Below, in pieces: positions 40,250 to 49,800 of a DNA stretch of 64,000 bases. Each line of letters opens with the position of its first letter. The stretch's first letter is position 1. Source of the stretch: Pseudoprimorskyibacter insulae (GTDB lineage Bacteria; Pseudomonadota; Alphaproteobacteria; Rhodobacterales; Rhodobacteraceae); assembly GCF_900302505.1 (NCBI RefSeq), contig NZ_OMOJ01000005.1, positions 124,001 through 188,000 of the forward strand, written 5' to 3'. The translations under genes and the position numbers were made by a program. Below the pieces are notes generated by a model that did no database searches, was not told the origin of the DNA, and worked only from the letters and a program-made list of their open reading frames with translations.

Positions 40250-40297
40250 TTCATCTTTCCATAAATCCTCCGGGGAGCGCGAGGGGCAGCGCCCCTC
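40250..40297 (+). repeat. Intergenic repeat element, copy c (left of the CPT-like gene)
   Basis: A 48-bp element: TTCATCTTTCC, an AT-rich spacer, CCTCCGGGGAGCGC, then hairpin GAGGGGC-AGC-GCCCCTC-like. It is the same as the copy at 40911-40958 except for one base (A or G at position 12). Confidence 0.75.
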
Positions 40298-40347
40298 ACC
40301 ACCACCTAAAGCCCCTCCCCGCACATCGCCCGACAGGAAAGCCCGCC

Positions 40348-40890
40348 ATGCCCGGACAGATCATCTTCCTGCACGGCCCCTCCTCCAGCGGCAAAACGAC
40401 CCTTGCCCGCGCCCTCCAAAACCGCATCGAAGCGCCCTTCTGGCACGTCTCCATCGACCATTTGCGCGATAGCGACACCTTGCCATTGGCCCGCGTCAAA
40501 GCGGGTGATTTCCAATGGAAAACGATGCGCGCCGCAGTCTTTGATGGCTTTCACGCCTCGCTGGCCGCCTACGCGCGCACTGGCAACAACCTGATTGTCG
40601 AACACATCCTCGACACCCCCGGCTGGGCGGACGACCTACACCGCCTCCTCGCGCCGTTCGATGTCTTGTTCATCGGCCTTCACTGCCCACTGACAACGCT
40701 CAAACAACGCGAAAAAACCCGCAGAGACTGGCCATTGGGCAGCCCAGAACAGGATTTCAACACAGTCCATGAAGCGCGTATCTACGATCTCACCCTCGAC
40801 AGCACGCAACCCGCCACCGAAAACGCGGAAAAAATCTTGACCCTTTGGCGGTCCGGGAAGCGTCAGTCGGAATTCGCGCCAAACGTCTGA
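40348..40890 (+). CDS. Chloramphenicol-phosphotransferase-like P-loop kinase
   Basis: A 180-residue P-loop protein. Walker A GPSSSGKTT is at residues 10-18, followed by HVSIDHLRD and VEHILDTPGW, with REKTRRDWPLGSPEQDF as a likely lid region; this pattern is the CPT/AAA_33-type small-molecule kinase family. The natural substrate is unknown; family members in non-producers need not act on chloramphenicol. The gene is bracketed by two nearly identical 48-bp intergenic repeats in direct orientation, ending 53 bp before and starting 21 bp after. Confidence 0.75.
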   Translation: MPGQIIFLHGPSSSGKTTLARALQNRIEAPFWHVSIDHLRDSDTLPLARVKAGDFQWKTMRAAVFDGFHASLAAYARTGNNLIVEHILDTPGWADDLHRLLAPFDVLFIGLHCPLTTLKQREKTRRDWPLGSPEQDFNTVHEARIYDLTLDSTQPATENAEKILTLWRSGKRQSEFAPNV

Positions 40891-40910
40891 CAACCGCACC
40901 GCCTTCCCCC

Positions 40911-40958
40911 TTCATCTTTCCGTAAATCCTCCGGGGAGCGCGAGGGGCAGCGCCCCTC
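40911..40958 (+). repeat. Intergenic repeat element, copy d (right of the CPT-like gene)
   Basis: Identical to the copy at 40250-40297 at 47 of 48 positions, same orientation. The terminal GAGGGGCAGCGCCCCTC hairpin can end transcription of the CPT-like gene. Confidence 0.75.
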
Positions 40959-41104
40959 GCACCGCCGCCAGACGCTTGCGCAGACATCGAATCATACATG
41001 TCACAGTCGCGAAAAAATCCTCTCGAAAGTCTCCTGCCCCTTTTCCGCAGCCCGCCAAGCATGCATAGTACTCTCAAAGGCCCGCAGAGGTCAGAGAGGC
41101 AGTC

Positions 41105-41407
41105 ATGAGCAAACCTTCCAGAAAACCGGCCTTCAGTGGCCTGCTGTTTTTCGCGATCGTGTTCAGCGCATCGGTGTATTTCACCTTTGCCGCCGTTCAA
41201 GGCAATTACGGCGTCTTCCGCCGTGCCGAGATCGAATTGGAAGCCAAGAAACTGCGCACCGAACTGGCGGAGCTGACCGCCGAGGCCGAGCGGATGGAGA
41301 ACCTCACCCGCCGCCTGTCCGATGACTATCTGGACATTGACCTGCTGGACCAACAGGCCCGCGACATTCTGGGTGCGATCCGCCCCGATGAAATCGTCGT
41401 CAACTAA
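41105..41407 (+). CDS. ftsB: FtsB/DivIC-type septum formation initiator
   Basis: A 100-residue bitopic division protein: one N-terminal transmembrane helix (about 11-31, FSGLLFFAIVFSASVYF) followed by a coiled coil (about 40-72, rich in E, L and R) and a short C-terminal part with LARDILG-type text (QQARDILGAIRPDE), the FtsB pattern. It links FtsL and FtsQ in the divisome. Position upstream of the pdh operon is usual in Rhodobacterales. GAGAGG precedes the ATG. Confidence 0.83.
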   Translation: MSKPSRKPAFSGLLFFAIVFSASVYFTFAAVQGNYGVFRRAEIELEAKKLRTELAELTAEAERMENLTRRLSDDYLDIDLLDQQARDILGAIRPDEIVVN

Positions 41408-41415
41408 GCCGCGCG

Positions 41416-41802
41416 TCAAGGCGCGGGCTTGAACCGGCCATCTTCACCCACCATTGCCAGCGCTTCGTCAAAGTTGATCTCGCCCAAGGTCAGGTTCAAT
41501 TCGGCATACCACGCCACGCTGATCGGCAGGCGAAAACTCTCGCCCGTTTCAGGATCGGCGCACAGGATCGGATGATCCGCCCCCTGATGGGTCGCCTCGT
41601 CGACGATATACAGGATCGGTTCAGATCCGAAAATCTCGGCCAATTCTTCGATGCTGGCCCCGTCCAAGACCGGATCGGAATGCGGAGTGAACTCAGCCGC
41701 CTCGCCCTCGGGGCTTTCCGCGCAGGCCAGTTCGCTGATCTTCACCCAAAGCGCATCATCGCCAAAATAGGTGCGGATCAATTTTGCGGTATCGTCGCTC
41801 AT
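41416..41802 (-). CDS. Acidic protein of unknown function
   Basis: A 128-residue, strongly acidic soluble protein that I do not recognise. It has no signal peptide, membrane segment or clear motif; the middle part (EPILYIVDEATHQGADHPILC) and the ending (LTLGEINFDEALAMVGEDG) look like a small globular domain. ATG at 41802 has a perfect GGAGG; an open stretch to 41826 covers that site. It is convergent with ftsB (8 bp apart) and divergent from pdhA. Confidence 0.7.
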   Translation of the reverse strand: MSDDTAKLIRTYFGDDALWVKISELACAESPEGEAAEFTPHSDPVLDGASIEELAEIFGSEPILYIVDEATHQGADHPILCADPETGESFRLPISVAWYAELNLTLGEINFDEALAMVGEDGRFKPAP

Positions 41803-41919
41803 CTCGGCCTCCTGCCATTTGCCCACCGATGCGCCGCGCTACGGTCGGCGTCAACCACCTATTGCCCATAGGTCGCCCAAAGCGCAGGCTTTACGGCCCG
41901 CATTACGCGCGTTACGCTG

Positions 41920-41937
41920 GTTGAAAACAAGTTCAAC
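41920..41937. promoter_or_regulatory. Inverted repeat GTTGAA-N6-TTCAAC before pdhA
   Basis: A perfect 6+6 inverted repeat 31 bp before the pdhA start. The position fits an operator or promoter-overlapping site for the pdh operon. The regulator is unknown, and an isolated 12-base match can arise by chance. Confidence 0.35.
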
Positions 41938-41967
41938 GCTAAACTACCTGTCAGGGAGGAGCCCGCA

Positions 41968-42963
41968 ATGGCAGCCAGAAAAGGCGCTGCTCCGGCGAAT
42001 ATATCCGCCGATGAGCTGACCAAGTATTACCGCGACATGCTTTTGATCCGCCGTTTCGAAGAAAAAGCGGGCCAGCTTTACGGCATGGGCCTGATTGGCG
42101 GGTTCTGTCACCTCTATATCGGCCAAGAGGCCGTTGTGGTCGGCCTTGAAGCCGCCGCAGAGGAGGGCGACAAGCGCATCACCTCCTACCGCGACCACGG
42201 CCATATGCTGGCCTGCGGCATGGATCCGAACGGTGTAATGGCTGAATTGACCGGGCGCATTGGCGGCTATTCCAAGGGGAAAGGCGGCTCGATGCATATG
42301 TTCTCCAAGGAAAAGCATTTCTACGGCGGGCATGGCATCGTCGGCGCACAGGTGCCGCTGGGCGCGGGTTTGGCCTTTTCGGACAAGTACAAAGACAATG
42401 GCCGCGTGACCTTCACCTATTTCGGCGATGGCGCGGCGAACCAAGGCCAGGTCTATGAGACCTTCAACATGGCCGCCCTCTGGCAGCTTCCGGTGATTTT
42501 CGTCATTGAAAACAACCAATACGCCATGGGCACCGCGCAGTTCCGCTCCACCTCAACCCCTGATCTGCACACCCGTGGCACGGCCTTTGGCATCAAAGGC
42601 GAAGCGGTCGACGGCATGGATGTGCTGGCCGTCAAGGCGGCCGGGGAAAAGGCCGTGGCCCACTGCCGCGCGGGCAAAGGCCCCTATATCCTTGAGATCA
42701 AGACCTATCGCTATCGCGGCCATTCCATGTCGGACCCGGCCAAGTACCGCACCCGCGAAGAGGTGCAGAAGATGCGCGAAGAACGCGATCCCATCGACCA
42801 TGTGCGCGACCTGCTGCTGCAAGGCAAACACGCCACCGAGGAAGATCTGAAGGCCATCGACAAGGAAATCAAAGCGGTCGTCAATGCCAGCGCCGATTTC
42901 GCCCGTGAAAGCCCTGAGCCGCCGCTGGATGAGCTGTGGACCGACATTTACGCTGACGCATAA
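41968..42963 (+). CDS. pdhA: Pyruvate dehydrogenase E1 component, alpha subunit
   Basis: Thiamine-diphosphate-dependent decarboxylation of pyruvate, with PdhB. The 331-residue protein has the ThDP motif GDGAANQGQVYETFN starting at residue 153 and ending with the asparagine-rich VIENN, the RDHGHMLACGMDPN region, and YRYRGHSMSDPAKYRT near the C-terminus. GGGAGGAG precedes the ATG. First gene of pdhA-pdhB-pdhC. Confidence 0.96.
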   Translation: MAARKGAAPANISADELTKYYRDMLLIRRFEEKAGQLYGMGLIGGFCHLYIGQEAVVVGLEAAAEEGDKRITSYRDHGHMLACGMDPNGVMAELTGRIGGYSKGKGGSMHMFSKEKHFYGGHGIVGAQVPLGAGLAFSDKYKDNGRVTFTYFGDGAANQGQVYETFNMAALWQLPVIFVIENNQYAMGTAQFRSTSTPDLHTRGTAFGIKGEAVDGMDVLAVKAAGEKAVAHCRAGKGPYILEIKTYRYRGHSMSDPAKYRTREEVQKMREERDPIDHVRDLLLQGKHATEEDLKAIDKEIKAVVNASADFARESPEPPLDELWTDIYADA

Positions 42964-42990
42964 CCCACCGGGACTCTGGGAGAAAACACA

Positions 42991-44367
42991 ATGGCAACCG
43001 AAATTCTCATGCCCGCCCTGTCCCCCACGATGGAGGAAGGCACGCTGGCCAAATGGCTGGTCAAGGAAGGCGACACCGTGCAATCGGGCGATGTCATCGC
43101 CGAGATCGAAACCGACAAGGCGACGATGGAATTCGAAGCTGTCGATGAAGGCATCGTCGGCAAGATCCTGATCGCGGAAGGCACCGAAGCGGTGCAGGTC
43201 AACACGCCCATCGCGATCCTGCTCGAAGAAGGCGAATCCGTGGATGCGCCCGTTGACACCTCGATGTCGCAACAGCCCGTCCCGGTGAACAAGGCGCAAA
43301 GCTCCGAAGACAGCCCCGCCGCCGCGATCCACCATCCCGCGCCCGCCGCCGCTAAGCCCGAACCGGCATGGCCCGAAGGCACCAAGACCAAAAAGCAGAC
43401 CGTGCGCGAAGCGCTGCGCGATGCCATGGCCGAAGAAATGCGCGCCAACCCCGATGTCTTCCTGATGGGCGAAGAGGTGGCCGAATACCAAGGCGCCTAT
43501 AAGATCAGCCAAGGCCTGCTGGACGAATTCGGCTCTAAGCGCGTGATCGACACGCCAATCACCGAACACGGGTTTGCCGGCATCGCAGTCGGCGCAGCCT
43601 TTGGCGGCCTGCGCCCGATTGTCGAGTTCATGACCTTCAACTTTGCCATGCAGGCGATTGACCACATCATCAACTCGGCGGCCAAAACGCTCTATTTGTC
43701 GGGCGGCCAGATGGGTGCGCCCATGGTCTTCCGAGGCCCCAACGGCGCGGCAGCCCGCGTCGGCGCGCAGCACAGCCAGGATTACGCCGCGTGGTATGCG
43801 CATATTCCCGGCCTGAAGGTCGTGATGCCCTACTCGGCCTCGGACGCCAAAGGCCTGCTGAAATCGGCCATTCGCGACCCCAACCCGGTGATCTTCCTCG
43901 AAAACGAAATCCTCTATGGCCGCAGCTTCGACGTGCCGGTTCTCGATGACTACACCGTGCCCTTCGGCAAAGCCCGCGTCTGGCGCGAAGGCACGGATGT
44001 CACGCTCATCAGCTTTGGCATCGGCATGACCTATGCGCTGGAAGCGGCGGAAAAGCTCGCGGCCGAGGGCATCGAGGCCGAGGTGATCGACCTGCGCTCG
44101 CTGCGCCCGATCGATTATCCGGCGATCCTGGCCAGCGTGCAGAAAACCAACCGCTGCGTCACAATCGAAGAAGGCTTCCCTGTGGGCGCCATCGGCAACC
44201 ACCTCAGCGCCTATATCATGGAACATGCCTTCGACTACCTCGACGCGCCCGTGATCAACTGCACCGGCAAGGACGTGCCCATGCCCTACGCGGCCAACCT
44301 TGAACGCCACGCGCTGATCACAACCGCCGAAGTCGTCGCTGCCGCCAAAAAGGTCTGTTACCGCTAA
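42991..44367 (+). CDS. pdhB: Pyruvate dehydrogenase E1 beta subunit with N-terminal lipoyl domain
   Basis: A 458-residue E1 beta. Residues 1-78 are a lipoyl domain with the modified lysine K43 in IETDKATM, an alphaproteobacterial feature; a proline/alanine-rich linker (85-130) leads to the E1 beta domain ([45 protein letters not shown]). The lipoyl domain is nearly identical to that of PdhC, with 47 identical bases at 43024-43070 and 44477-44523. Second in the operon. Confidence 0.96.
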   Translation: MATEILMPALSPTMEEGTLAKWLVKEGDTVQSGDVIAEIETDKATMEFEAVDEGIVGKILIAEGTEAVQVNTPIAILLEEGESVDAPVDTSMSQQPVPVNKAQSSEDSPAAAIHHPAPAAAKPEPAWPEGTKTKKQTVREALRDAMAEEMRANPDVFLMGEEVAEYQGAYKISQGLLDEFGSKRVIDTPITEHGFAGIAVGAAFGGLRPIVEFMTFNFAMQAIDHIINSAAKTLYLSGGQMGAPMVFRGPNGAAARVGAQHSQDYAAWYAHIPGLKVVMPYSASDAKGLLKSAIRDPNPVIFLENEILYGRSFDVPVLDDYTVPFGKARVWREGTDVTLISFGIGMTYALEAAEKLAAEGIEAEVIDLRSLRPIDYPAILASVQKTNRCVTIEEGFPVGAIGNHLSAYIMEHAFDYLDAPVINCTGKDVPMPYAANLERHALITTAEVVAAAKKVCYR

Positions 44368-44370
44368 GCC

Positions 44371-44419
44371 TTTCATCTTTCTTCAAATACTCCGGGGAGC
44401 GCGAGGGGCGACGCCCCTC
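44371..44419 (+). repeat. Intergenic repeat element, copy e (between pdhB and pdhC)
   Basis: TTTCATCTTTCTTC, CAAATACTCCGGGGAGCGC, then hairpin GAGGGGC-GA-CGCCCCTC-like. It is inserted within the pdh operon in the only sizeable gap. There is no T-run after the hairpin, so it may modulate mRNA stability or the PdhB:PdhC ratio rather than end transcription. Confidence 0.65.
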
Positions 44420-44443
44420 GCACCCGGATCAAGGAGACACCCG

Positions 44444-45727
44444 ATGCCGATAGAAATCCTGATGCCCGCCCTCTCGCCCACGATGGAGGAAGGCACGCTG
44501 GCCAAATGGCTGGTCAAGGAAGGGGACACCGTCCAATCCGGCGACGTCATTGCCGAAATTGAAACCGACAAAGCCACGATGGAATTCGAAGCCGTCGACG
44601 AAGGGATCATGGGCAAGATCCTGATCGCCGAAGGCACAGAGGCCGTCAAGGTCAACACTCCCATCGCGGTCCTGCTCGAAGATGGTGAAAGCGCCGATGG
44701 TATCGCGGCGCCCTCTGCCGCCGCTCCGGCGGCGCAGCCCGCCGTGGCGGCTGAAACGGCCCCGAACGGGGCCTCTGAGGCCGCCACCCCAGCCCCTGCC
44801 AAATCCGGCGCGCGCATTTTCGCCACGCCCCTGGCCCGCCGCATCGCCGAACAAAAAGGCCTCGACCTCAGCACCATAGCAGGCTCTGGCCCGCATGGCC
44901 GCATCGTCAAAGCCGATGTGGAAAACGCAACTGCGGCCCCAAAACCCGCCGCGGCGCCAGCCCCCGCACCTGCCGCAACCGCACCCGCCCCGGCCCCTAT
45001 GGCCCCCAGCGCTGTGGCGAAACTCTACGAAGGCCGCGAGGTCACGGAAATCCCGCTCGACGGCATGCGCAAAACCATCGCAGCACGCCTGACCGAGGCC
45101 AAGTCGACCATCCCGCATTTCTACCTGCGCCGATCGGTCAACCTCGATGCGCTGCTCGCCTTCCGCGCCCAACTCAACAAACAACTCGAAAGCCGCAGCA
45201 TCAAACTGAGCGTCAATGACTTCATCATCAAAGCCTGCGCAAATGCCCTGCAACAGGTGCCCGCCGCCAATGCAGTCTGGGCAGGCGACCGCATCCTGCA
45301 GCTTACCCCGTCAGATGTGGCTGTGGCTGTCGCCATCGAAGGCGGGCTCTTCACCCCGGTCCTCAAAGATGCGCACACCAAAACCCTGTCGGCCCTGTCG
45401 GCTGAAATGAAAGACCTTGCCACCCGCGCCCGCAACAAAAAGCTCGCCCCGCATGAATACCAAGGCGGAAGCTTTGCCATTTCCAACCTTGGCATGTTCG
45501 GCATTGAAAACTTCGACGCAGTCATCAACCCCCCCCACGGTGCCATTCTGGCCGTCGGCGCGGGCGTGAAAAAGCCAATCGTGAACGCCGCAGGCGATAT
45601 CGAGGCGGCCACAGTCATGTCCCTAACTCTCAGCGTGGATCACCGTGTGATCGACGGGGCCTTGGGCGCAGAGCTCCTCTCGGCCATCGTGGACGGCTTG
45701 GAAAACCCCATCGCCCTCCTCGCCTAA
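44444..45727 (+). CDS. pdhC: Dihydrolipoamide acetyltransferase (E2) of pyruvate dehydrogenase
   Basis: Core of the complex: transfers the acetyl group from lipoamide to CoA. The 427-residue protein has a lipoyl domain (1-78, K43), an Ala/Pro linker, a peripheral-subunit-binding domain (about 123-160, [17 protein letters not shown]), a second linker and the catalytic domain with the DHRVIDGA active-site histidine near the C-terminus. Third gene of the operon; E3 (lpd) is not in the window. Confidence 0.96.
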   Translation: MPIEILMPALSPTMEEGTLAKWLVKEGDTVQSGDVIAEIETDKATMEFEAVDEGIMGKILIAEGTEAVKVNTPIAVLLEDGESADGIAAPSAAAPAAQPAVAAETAPNGASEAATPAPAKSGARIFATPLARRIAEQKGLDLSTIAGSGPHGRIVKADVENATAAPKPAAAPAPAPAATAPAPAPMAPSAVAKLYEGREVTEIPLDGMRKTIAARLTEAKSTIPHFYLRRSVNLDALLAFRAQLNKQLESRSIKLSVNDFIIKACANALQQVPAANAVWAGDRILQLTPSDVAVAVAIEGGLFTPVLKDAHTKTLSALSAEMKDLATRARNKKLAPHEYQGGSFAISNLGMFGIENFDAVINPPHGAILAVGAGVKKPIVNAAGDIEAATVMSLTLSVDHRVIDGALGAELLSAIVDGLENPIALLA

Positions 45728-45736
45728 TATGCAGTA

Positions 45737-45765
45737 GCCCCGCCAAGATCCAAGGCGGGGCCATT
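45737..45765 (+). terminator. Probable terminator of the pdh operon
   Basis: Eight-base-pair stem GCCCCGCC/GGCGGGGC with a 9-nt loop, 9 bp after the pdhC stop, followed by CATTT. A repeat-family hairpin follows at 45821-45835. Confidence 0.6.
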
Positions 45766-45806
45766 TCGTAACTGCAATCCACAACACAGTATTTTCTGAC
45801 CGAAAA

Positions 45807-45835
45807 TATCCCGGGGGTTTGGGGGCAGCGCCCCC
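45807..45835 (+). repeat. Intergenic repeat element, copy f (partial)
   Basis: AAATATCCCGGGGG followed by the perfect hairpin GGGGGCAGCGCCCCC (45821-45835). It lacks a clear TTCATCTTTC head. Lies between convergent pdhC and cysE. Confidence 0.5.
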
Positions 45836-45899
45836 AACAAACAAAAACGGCGCGCCGAAGGCGCACCGCTCAAATCCTTGAAACCCTGACCTTTAACGA

Positions 45900-46715
45900 T
45901 CAATCCGGGACACGGGCCGAAAAGCAATGGTCCATTTTGACCGCTGGCTGATCGCAGCCCGCTTCTCCAACCACCTTGGCCGGAATGCCCGCAACAGTGG
46001 TGCAGGGCGGGACATCTTTCAACACGACGGAACCCGCAGCGATCCGGGAACAATGGCCAACCTTGATGTTGCCCAACACCTTGGCCCCGGCCCCGATCAA
46101 GACACCATCCGCAATCTTCGGGTGACGGTCCTCATCTTCCTTGCCAGTCCCGCCAAGCGTCACCGAATGCAGCATAGACACGTTGTCGCCAACAATCGCC
46201 GTCTCGCCGATTACGATGGCATGGGCGTGGTCAACCATGATGCCCTTCCCGATCCGGGCCGCCGGGTGAATGTCCACCCCGAACATCTCGGACGTTCGCA
46301 TCTGAAAGAAATACGCCAAATCCCTGCGCCCGGTTTTCCAAAGCCAATGGGCGACGCGATAGGCCTGGATCGCTTGATAACCTTTAAAGAACAGCAGCGG
46401 CTGCAAGAAGCGGTGGCAGGCCGGATCACGTTCATTCACCGCGACGATATCAGCGCGGGCCGACATGGCAATCTCGGGCGAGGCCGCAATCGCTTCGTCG
46501 CAGATTTCGCGCAATATCTGCTCTGTCATCTCGGCATTGGCCAGCTTCAGCGAAATCCGATAGCTCAGTGCCCGCTCAAAGCTGGGATGATGCAGAACAG
46601 AGTAGTGAATCATCCCACCAAGCAACGGCTCATCAGAAACAGCGCTTTCGGCTTCCTTTAGAATACGGGCCCAAACGGGATCAAGCTCAGCGATTTTCGC
46701 GCGGGTCTCGGCCAT
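45900..46715 (-). CDS. cysE: Serine O-acetyltransferase
   Basis: First step of cysteine synthesis (serine + acetyl-CoA). The 271-residue protein has the N-terminal helical domain and the C-terminal left-handed beta helix of hexapeptide repeats (from about residue 150: IHPAARIGKGIMVDHAHA, VIGETAIVGDNV, GAGAKVLGNIKVG). AAAGGAGA precedes ATG 46715; an open stretch to 46946 overlaps the GTA gp15 gene. Position directly downstream of the GTA cluster is the same as in Rhodobacter capsulatus relatives. Confidence 0.94.
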   Translation of the reverse strand: MAETRAKIAELDPVWARILKEAESAVSDEPLLGGMIHYSVLHHPSFERALSYRISLKLANAEMTEQILREICDEAIAASPEIAMSARADIVAVNERDPACHRFLQPLLFFKGYQAIQAYRVAHWLWKTGRRDLAYFFQMRTSEMFGVDIHPAARIGKGIMVDHAHAIVIGETAIVGDNVSMLHSVTLGGTGKEDEDRHPKIADGVLIGAGAKVLGNIKVGHCSRIAAGSVVLKDVPPCTTVAGIPAKVVGEAGCDQPAVKMDHCFSARVPD

Positions 46716-46780
46716 GTCGTGTCTCCTTTGAGAGCTTTTATAGCAGATAGTGCCCGCAAGAAAAAACGCAATTCCGTGAA

Positions 46781-46813
46781 CCGGTCCATTTGCAAACGCG
46801 ATCAATGGACCGG
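46781..46813 (-). terminator. Hairpin after GTA gp15
   Basis: Ten-base-pair perfect stem CCGGTCCATT/AATGGACCGG with a 13-nt loop, starting 13 bp past the gp15 stop. A T6 run lies 15 bases further on the minus strand, too far for a classical terminator, so it may stabilise the 3' end of the GTA mRNA or act with Rho. Confidence 0.45.
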
Positions 46814-46825
46814 CAGGCTGATTTA

Positions 46826-49800
46826 TCAGATCGTTAACGTCATCTGCGCTACAGGCCCGGCCCCGACCGTGGCCGAGATTTGCGCCACCTCGACAAGAAC
46901 GATCCCGGGTCCGTCTTGCGAAATATCTGCCGCCGAATAAAGCCATTCCGGCGCCCCGACAATCGTTTCGCGCAAGAGCACGCCGCCCCGAGTGACCCGG
47001 ATCAAATACCGCTCATCCTGTTCGCCAAGCGGCACTTCCAAGCCATCCCAGCCATCACCTTCAATCCGGGTGCGCCGCATCCAGCGAAGCTGTTCGCCCC
47101 CATTGTCACGCATCGCCCGCAAATGCACCGGTCGGTATGGGCGCAATCCAACCCCTGAAAACACCTCAGATCGGTGTCGATAGACCGGATCATCATAGCT
47201 CAGCGCTGCGGGACCAATTCGGAAATGGCGTTCCACCCCGCGCAGCACGTCGCCCTCGGGCAATTGACGCGGCACCCCGTTCAGCGCGACAACAATCGAA
47301 CCTGCTGGCCAGACGTCTGGCATATCGGCATCTGTGCCAAGCTGACCACGCAGAAAATGGCTCAGACGCCAGGTGCGCGGGGCGATCAGTTCTGCATCAC
47401 GGGCCTGAAACACCTCCCATCCCTCAGCCGAGCCTGAGCCAATGGCAAACAGGTTCCCACCGCTTAGAAACGCTGTGTCAGTGACCGATTCAAGCTGACC
47501 GCTGGTCAGTTTAACCTCCAACACGCTACCCCGGTCGATCCGCCCCATGGGCGCGCGCAGCATCTCGGACTGGGTCACACCGATGGTCGATTGCGCCGTG
47601 ACGGTCGAGGACAACGTATAGCCGCCGTCCTCGGACGCCGAATAGGCCGCAACGCGCCCCGGCCAGGGCCGCGCCGTCACCGCAAGATGCGGCGCAACCG
47701 GATCATCCCCTTCGGACATCAGAGGCAGACCCATCAGAACTGGAAAAACCGGGCCTGCCGGGCTGACGGGGGCGACCGATGCCGCATCATCTGGGAAGTC
47801 GGCAGGCGTATAAAGCCCGGTCTCCACCCGAACGGCCTCAACCTGCAGATGGTCCGAAAGCTCCACCCGGTCGACCCGCGCTAGAACCTGTTCGCCCTCG
47901 TGCGGCAGGCGCACCAGATCCCCGGCACCCAAATCCATCCGCGACGCGGGCAACGCGAAACGCAGCGTGTCACGTGCAACGCGGGCCTCACTCAGCCAGC
48001 GTTCTGCAGTCTGCCGCGCCTCAGCCCGTGTCAGCGTCAATGGCACCTCACGCGCGGAGACCGCATGCGTGCCTTCATCCGGCAAGACCGCCTCTTGGGT
48101 GGCAACGGCGTGATCGCCGTCCGCCTCGACATAGCCAATGCGCACGCGGCCCGACAGATCGACATCGCCCGCACGGCGCAGCTCCAGATCGCCCTTGATT
48201 TCGGAATCAACGGCCAAATCGGCAAGCGCCAGTACCGTCGGAGCCTGACCGGGGCGCATACGGAACACCAACGTGCCGTCACGCTCAATTGCCTCAAACC
48301 CATAGGTCATCATCAGCGGCTGAAGGGCGGCGCGGGCATCGGCCATATCCGGCAGGACATAGCCCCGCACAACGCCGTATAGCCCGCTGACGTCAATTGA
48401 TGTCAAACCCGAAGCCTCGCAAATCTCGCGCACCACAGAGGCAAGGCTACGCGCCCCCATCCGGCCCGAAATCCAGTGCCCACGTCGATAATTGTCCCCG
48501 TCCGTCCAAGCGCCGCTGCTGGGGAACCAAGGATAGGGCCGTGCATCCCAGGCCCAAACGAACGCCTTGGACATGTCAACCATCGCCCCGCCGAACACAT
48601 CCGAGACCGGGTTATTTCCTTCTTCCGACCAATGCGCATGCATCGCCCTTAGGTACTGCCACTGGATGAAATCATCCCGCAACCCGTTAGAATAAATCGG
48701 CAATCCACCTTCGGAGGAGGTATCGTCGACGAAGATGTTCGGCTGGTTCGTCGCCTTGTCGACCGCAGCACAGCCGAGTTCGGTAAACCAGAAGGGCTTG
48801 GATTGCGGCACCCAATCGGTCGGCTGCCCTTGTCGCACACCTGCAATTCTGTCGTGATGCGGCTGGCTCCACCAGTTGCGCAAATCCTTGTAACGAAAGA
48901 CCCAGTCTTCGCCATGGGCCAGGTCTTCAATCGGAACTCGGCGCTGTGCAGCGCGGGCTTCAGGGCTGGGATAATACCAGTCATGCCCCTCACCGCCTGC
49001 AATATTGGCGCGCAGATAATCCAGATCGTAAACCGCGCCCGCCGCAGCATCAGCATGATCATCGCCATCACGCCAATCGGACAGGGGCATGTAGTTGTCG
49101 ATGCCCATGAAATCGATGTTCGGATCAGCCCAAAGCGGATCAAGATGGAACAGCACATCGCCCGATCCGTCTTGCGGATGATAGCCGAAATATTCCGACC
49201 AATCAGCGGCATAACCGATCTTGGTGGACGGGCCCAAGAGGCTGCGCACCTCTGCCGCCAGATCGAGCAGCGCTGCAACCGCAGGAAAGCCATTCGCTCC
49301 CCGAATTTGCGTCACACCGCGCATTTCAGACCCGATGCAAAAGGCATCAACCCCGCCCGCCGCAACGCACAGCGCCGCCTGATGCAGAATGAACCGCCGA
49401 AAGCCCCAGTCCGCCGGACCGGAGTAACTGACCTGACCATCGACAACCGAAAAATCCGACGCGCTGGCCGTGCCATAGAACTGCGCGACCTCGGCATCGG
49501 CGCTCGCGCTTTGATCCGGGCTGCCGTTTTGCCCCGGCGCTTTCGACAGCGTGATCCGCCCACGCCACGGAAGCACCGGCTGCCCGACATCACCGCTATA
49601 GGGATCGGGCAAACTATTCCCATCCATTTGATCCATCAGGATAAACGGATACATCATCACCGATTTTCCACGATCGCGCATCCGCGCAATCGCCTGAATG
49701 ACCGAAGCATCGGCGGGCGTTCCGCCATAGACCGGCCCCTTGTCACCCGTTGGCACCAGCGCCGCCGTGCTACGGGTCTGACCGCAGACAGACCACGGCA

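Noticed and set aside
41062-41109. 15-codon frame overlapping the ftsB start as a leader peptide
   Set aside because: No ribosome site and no repeated codon or attenuator stem; short frames like this are expected by chance.
42553-44376. Long minus-strand open frame (about 600 codons) opposite pdhA and pdhB
   Set aside because: It mirrors two certain genes; its composition (rich in G, R, H, D, F) is that of an antisense shadow in high-GC DNA, and it has no motif or ribosome site.
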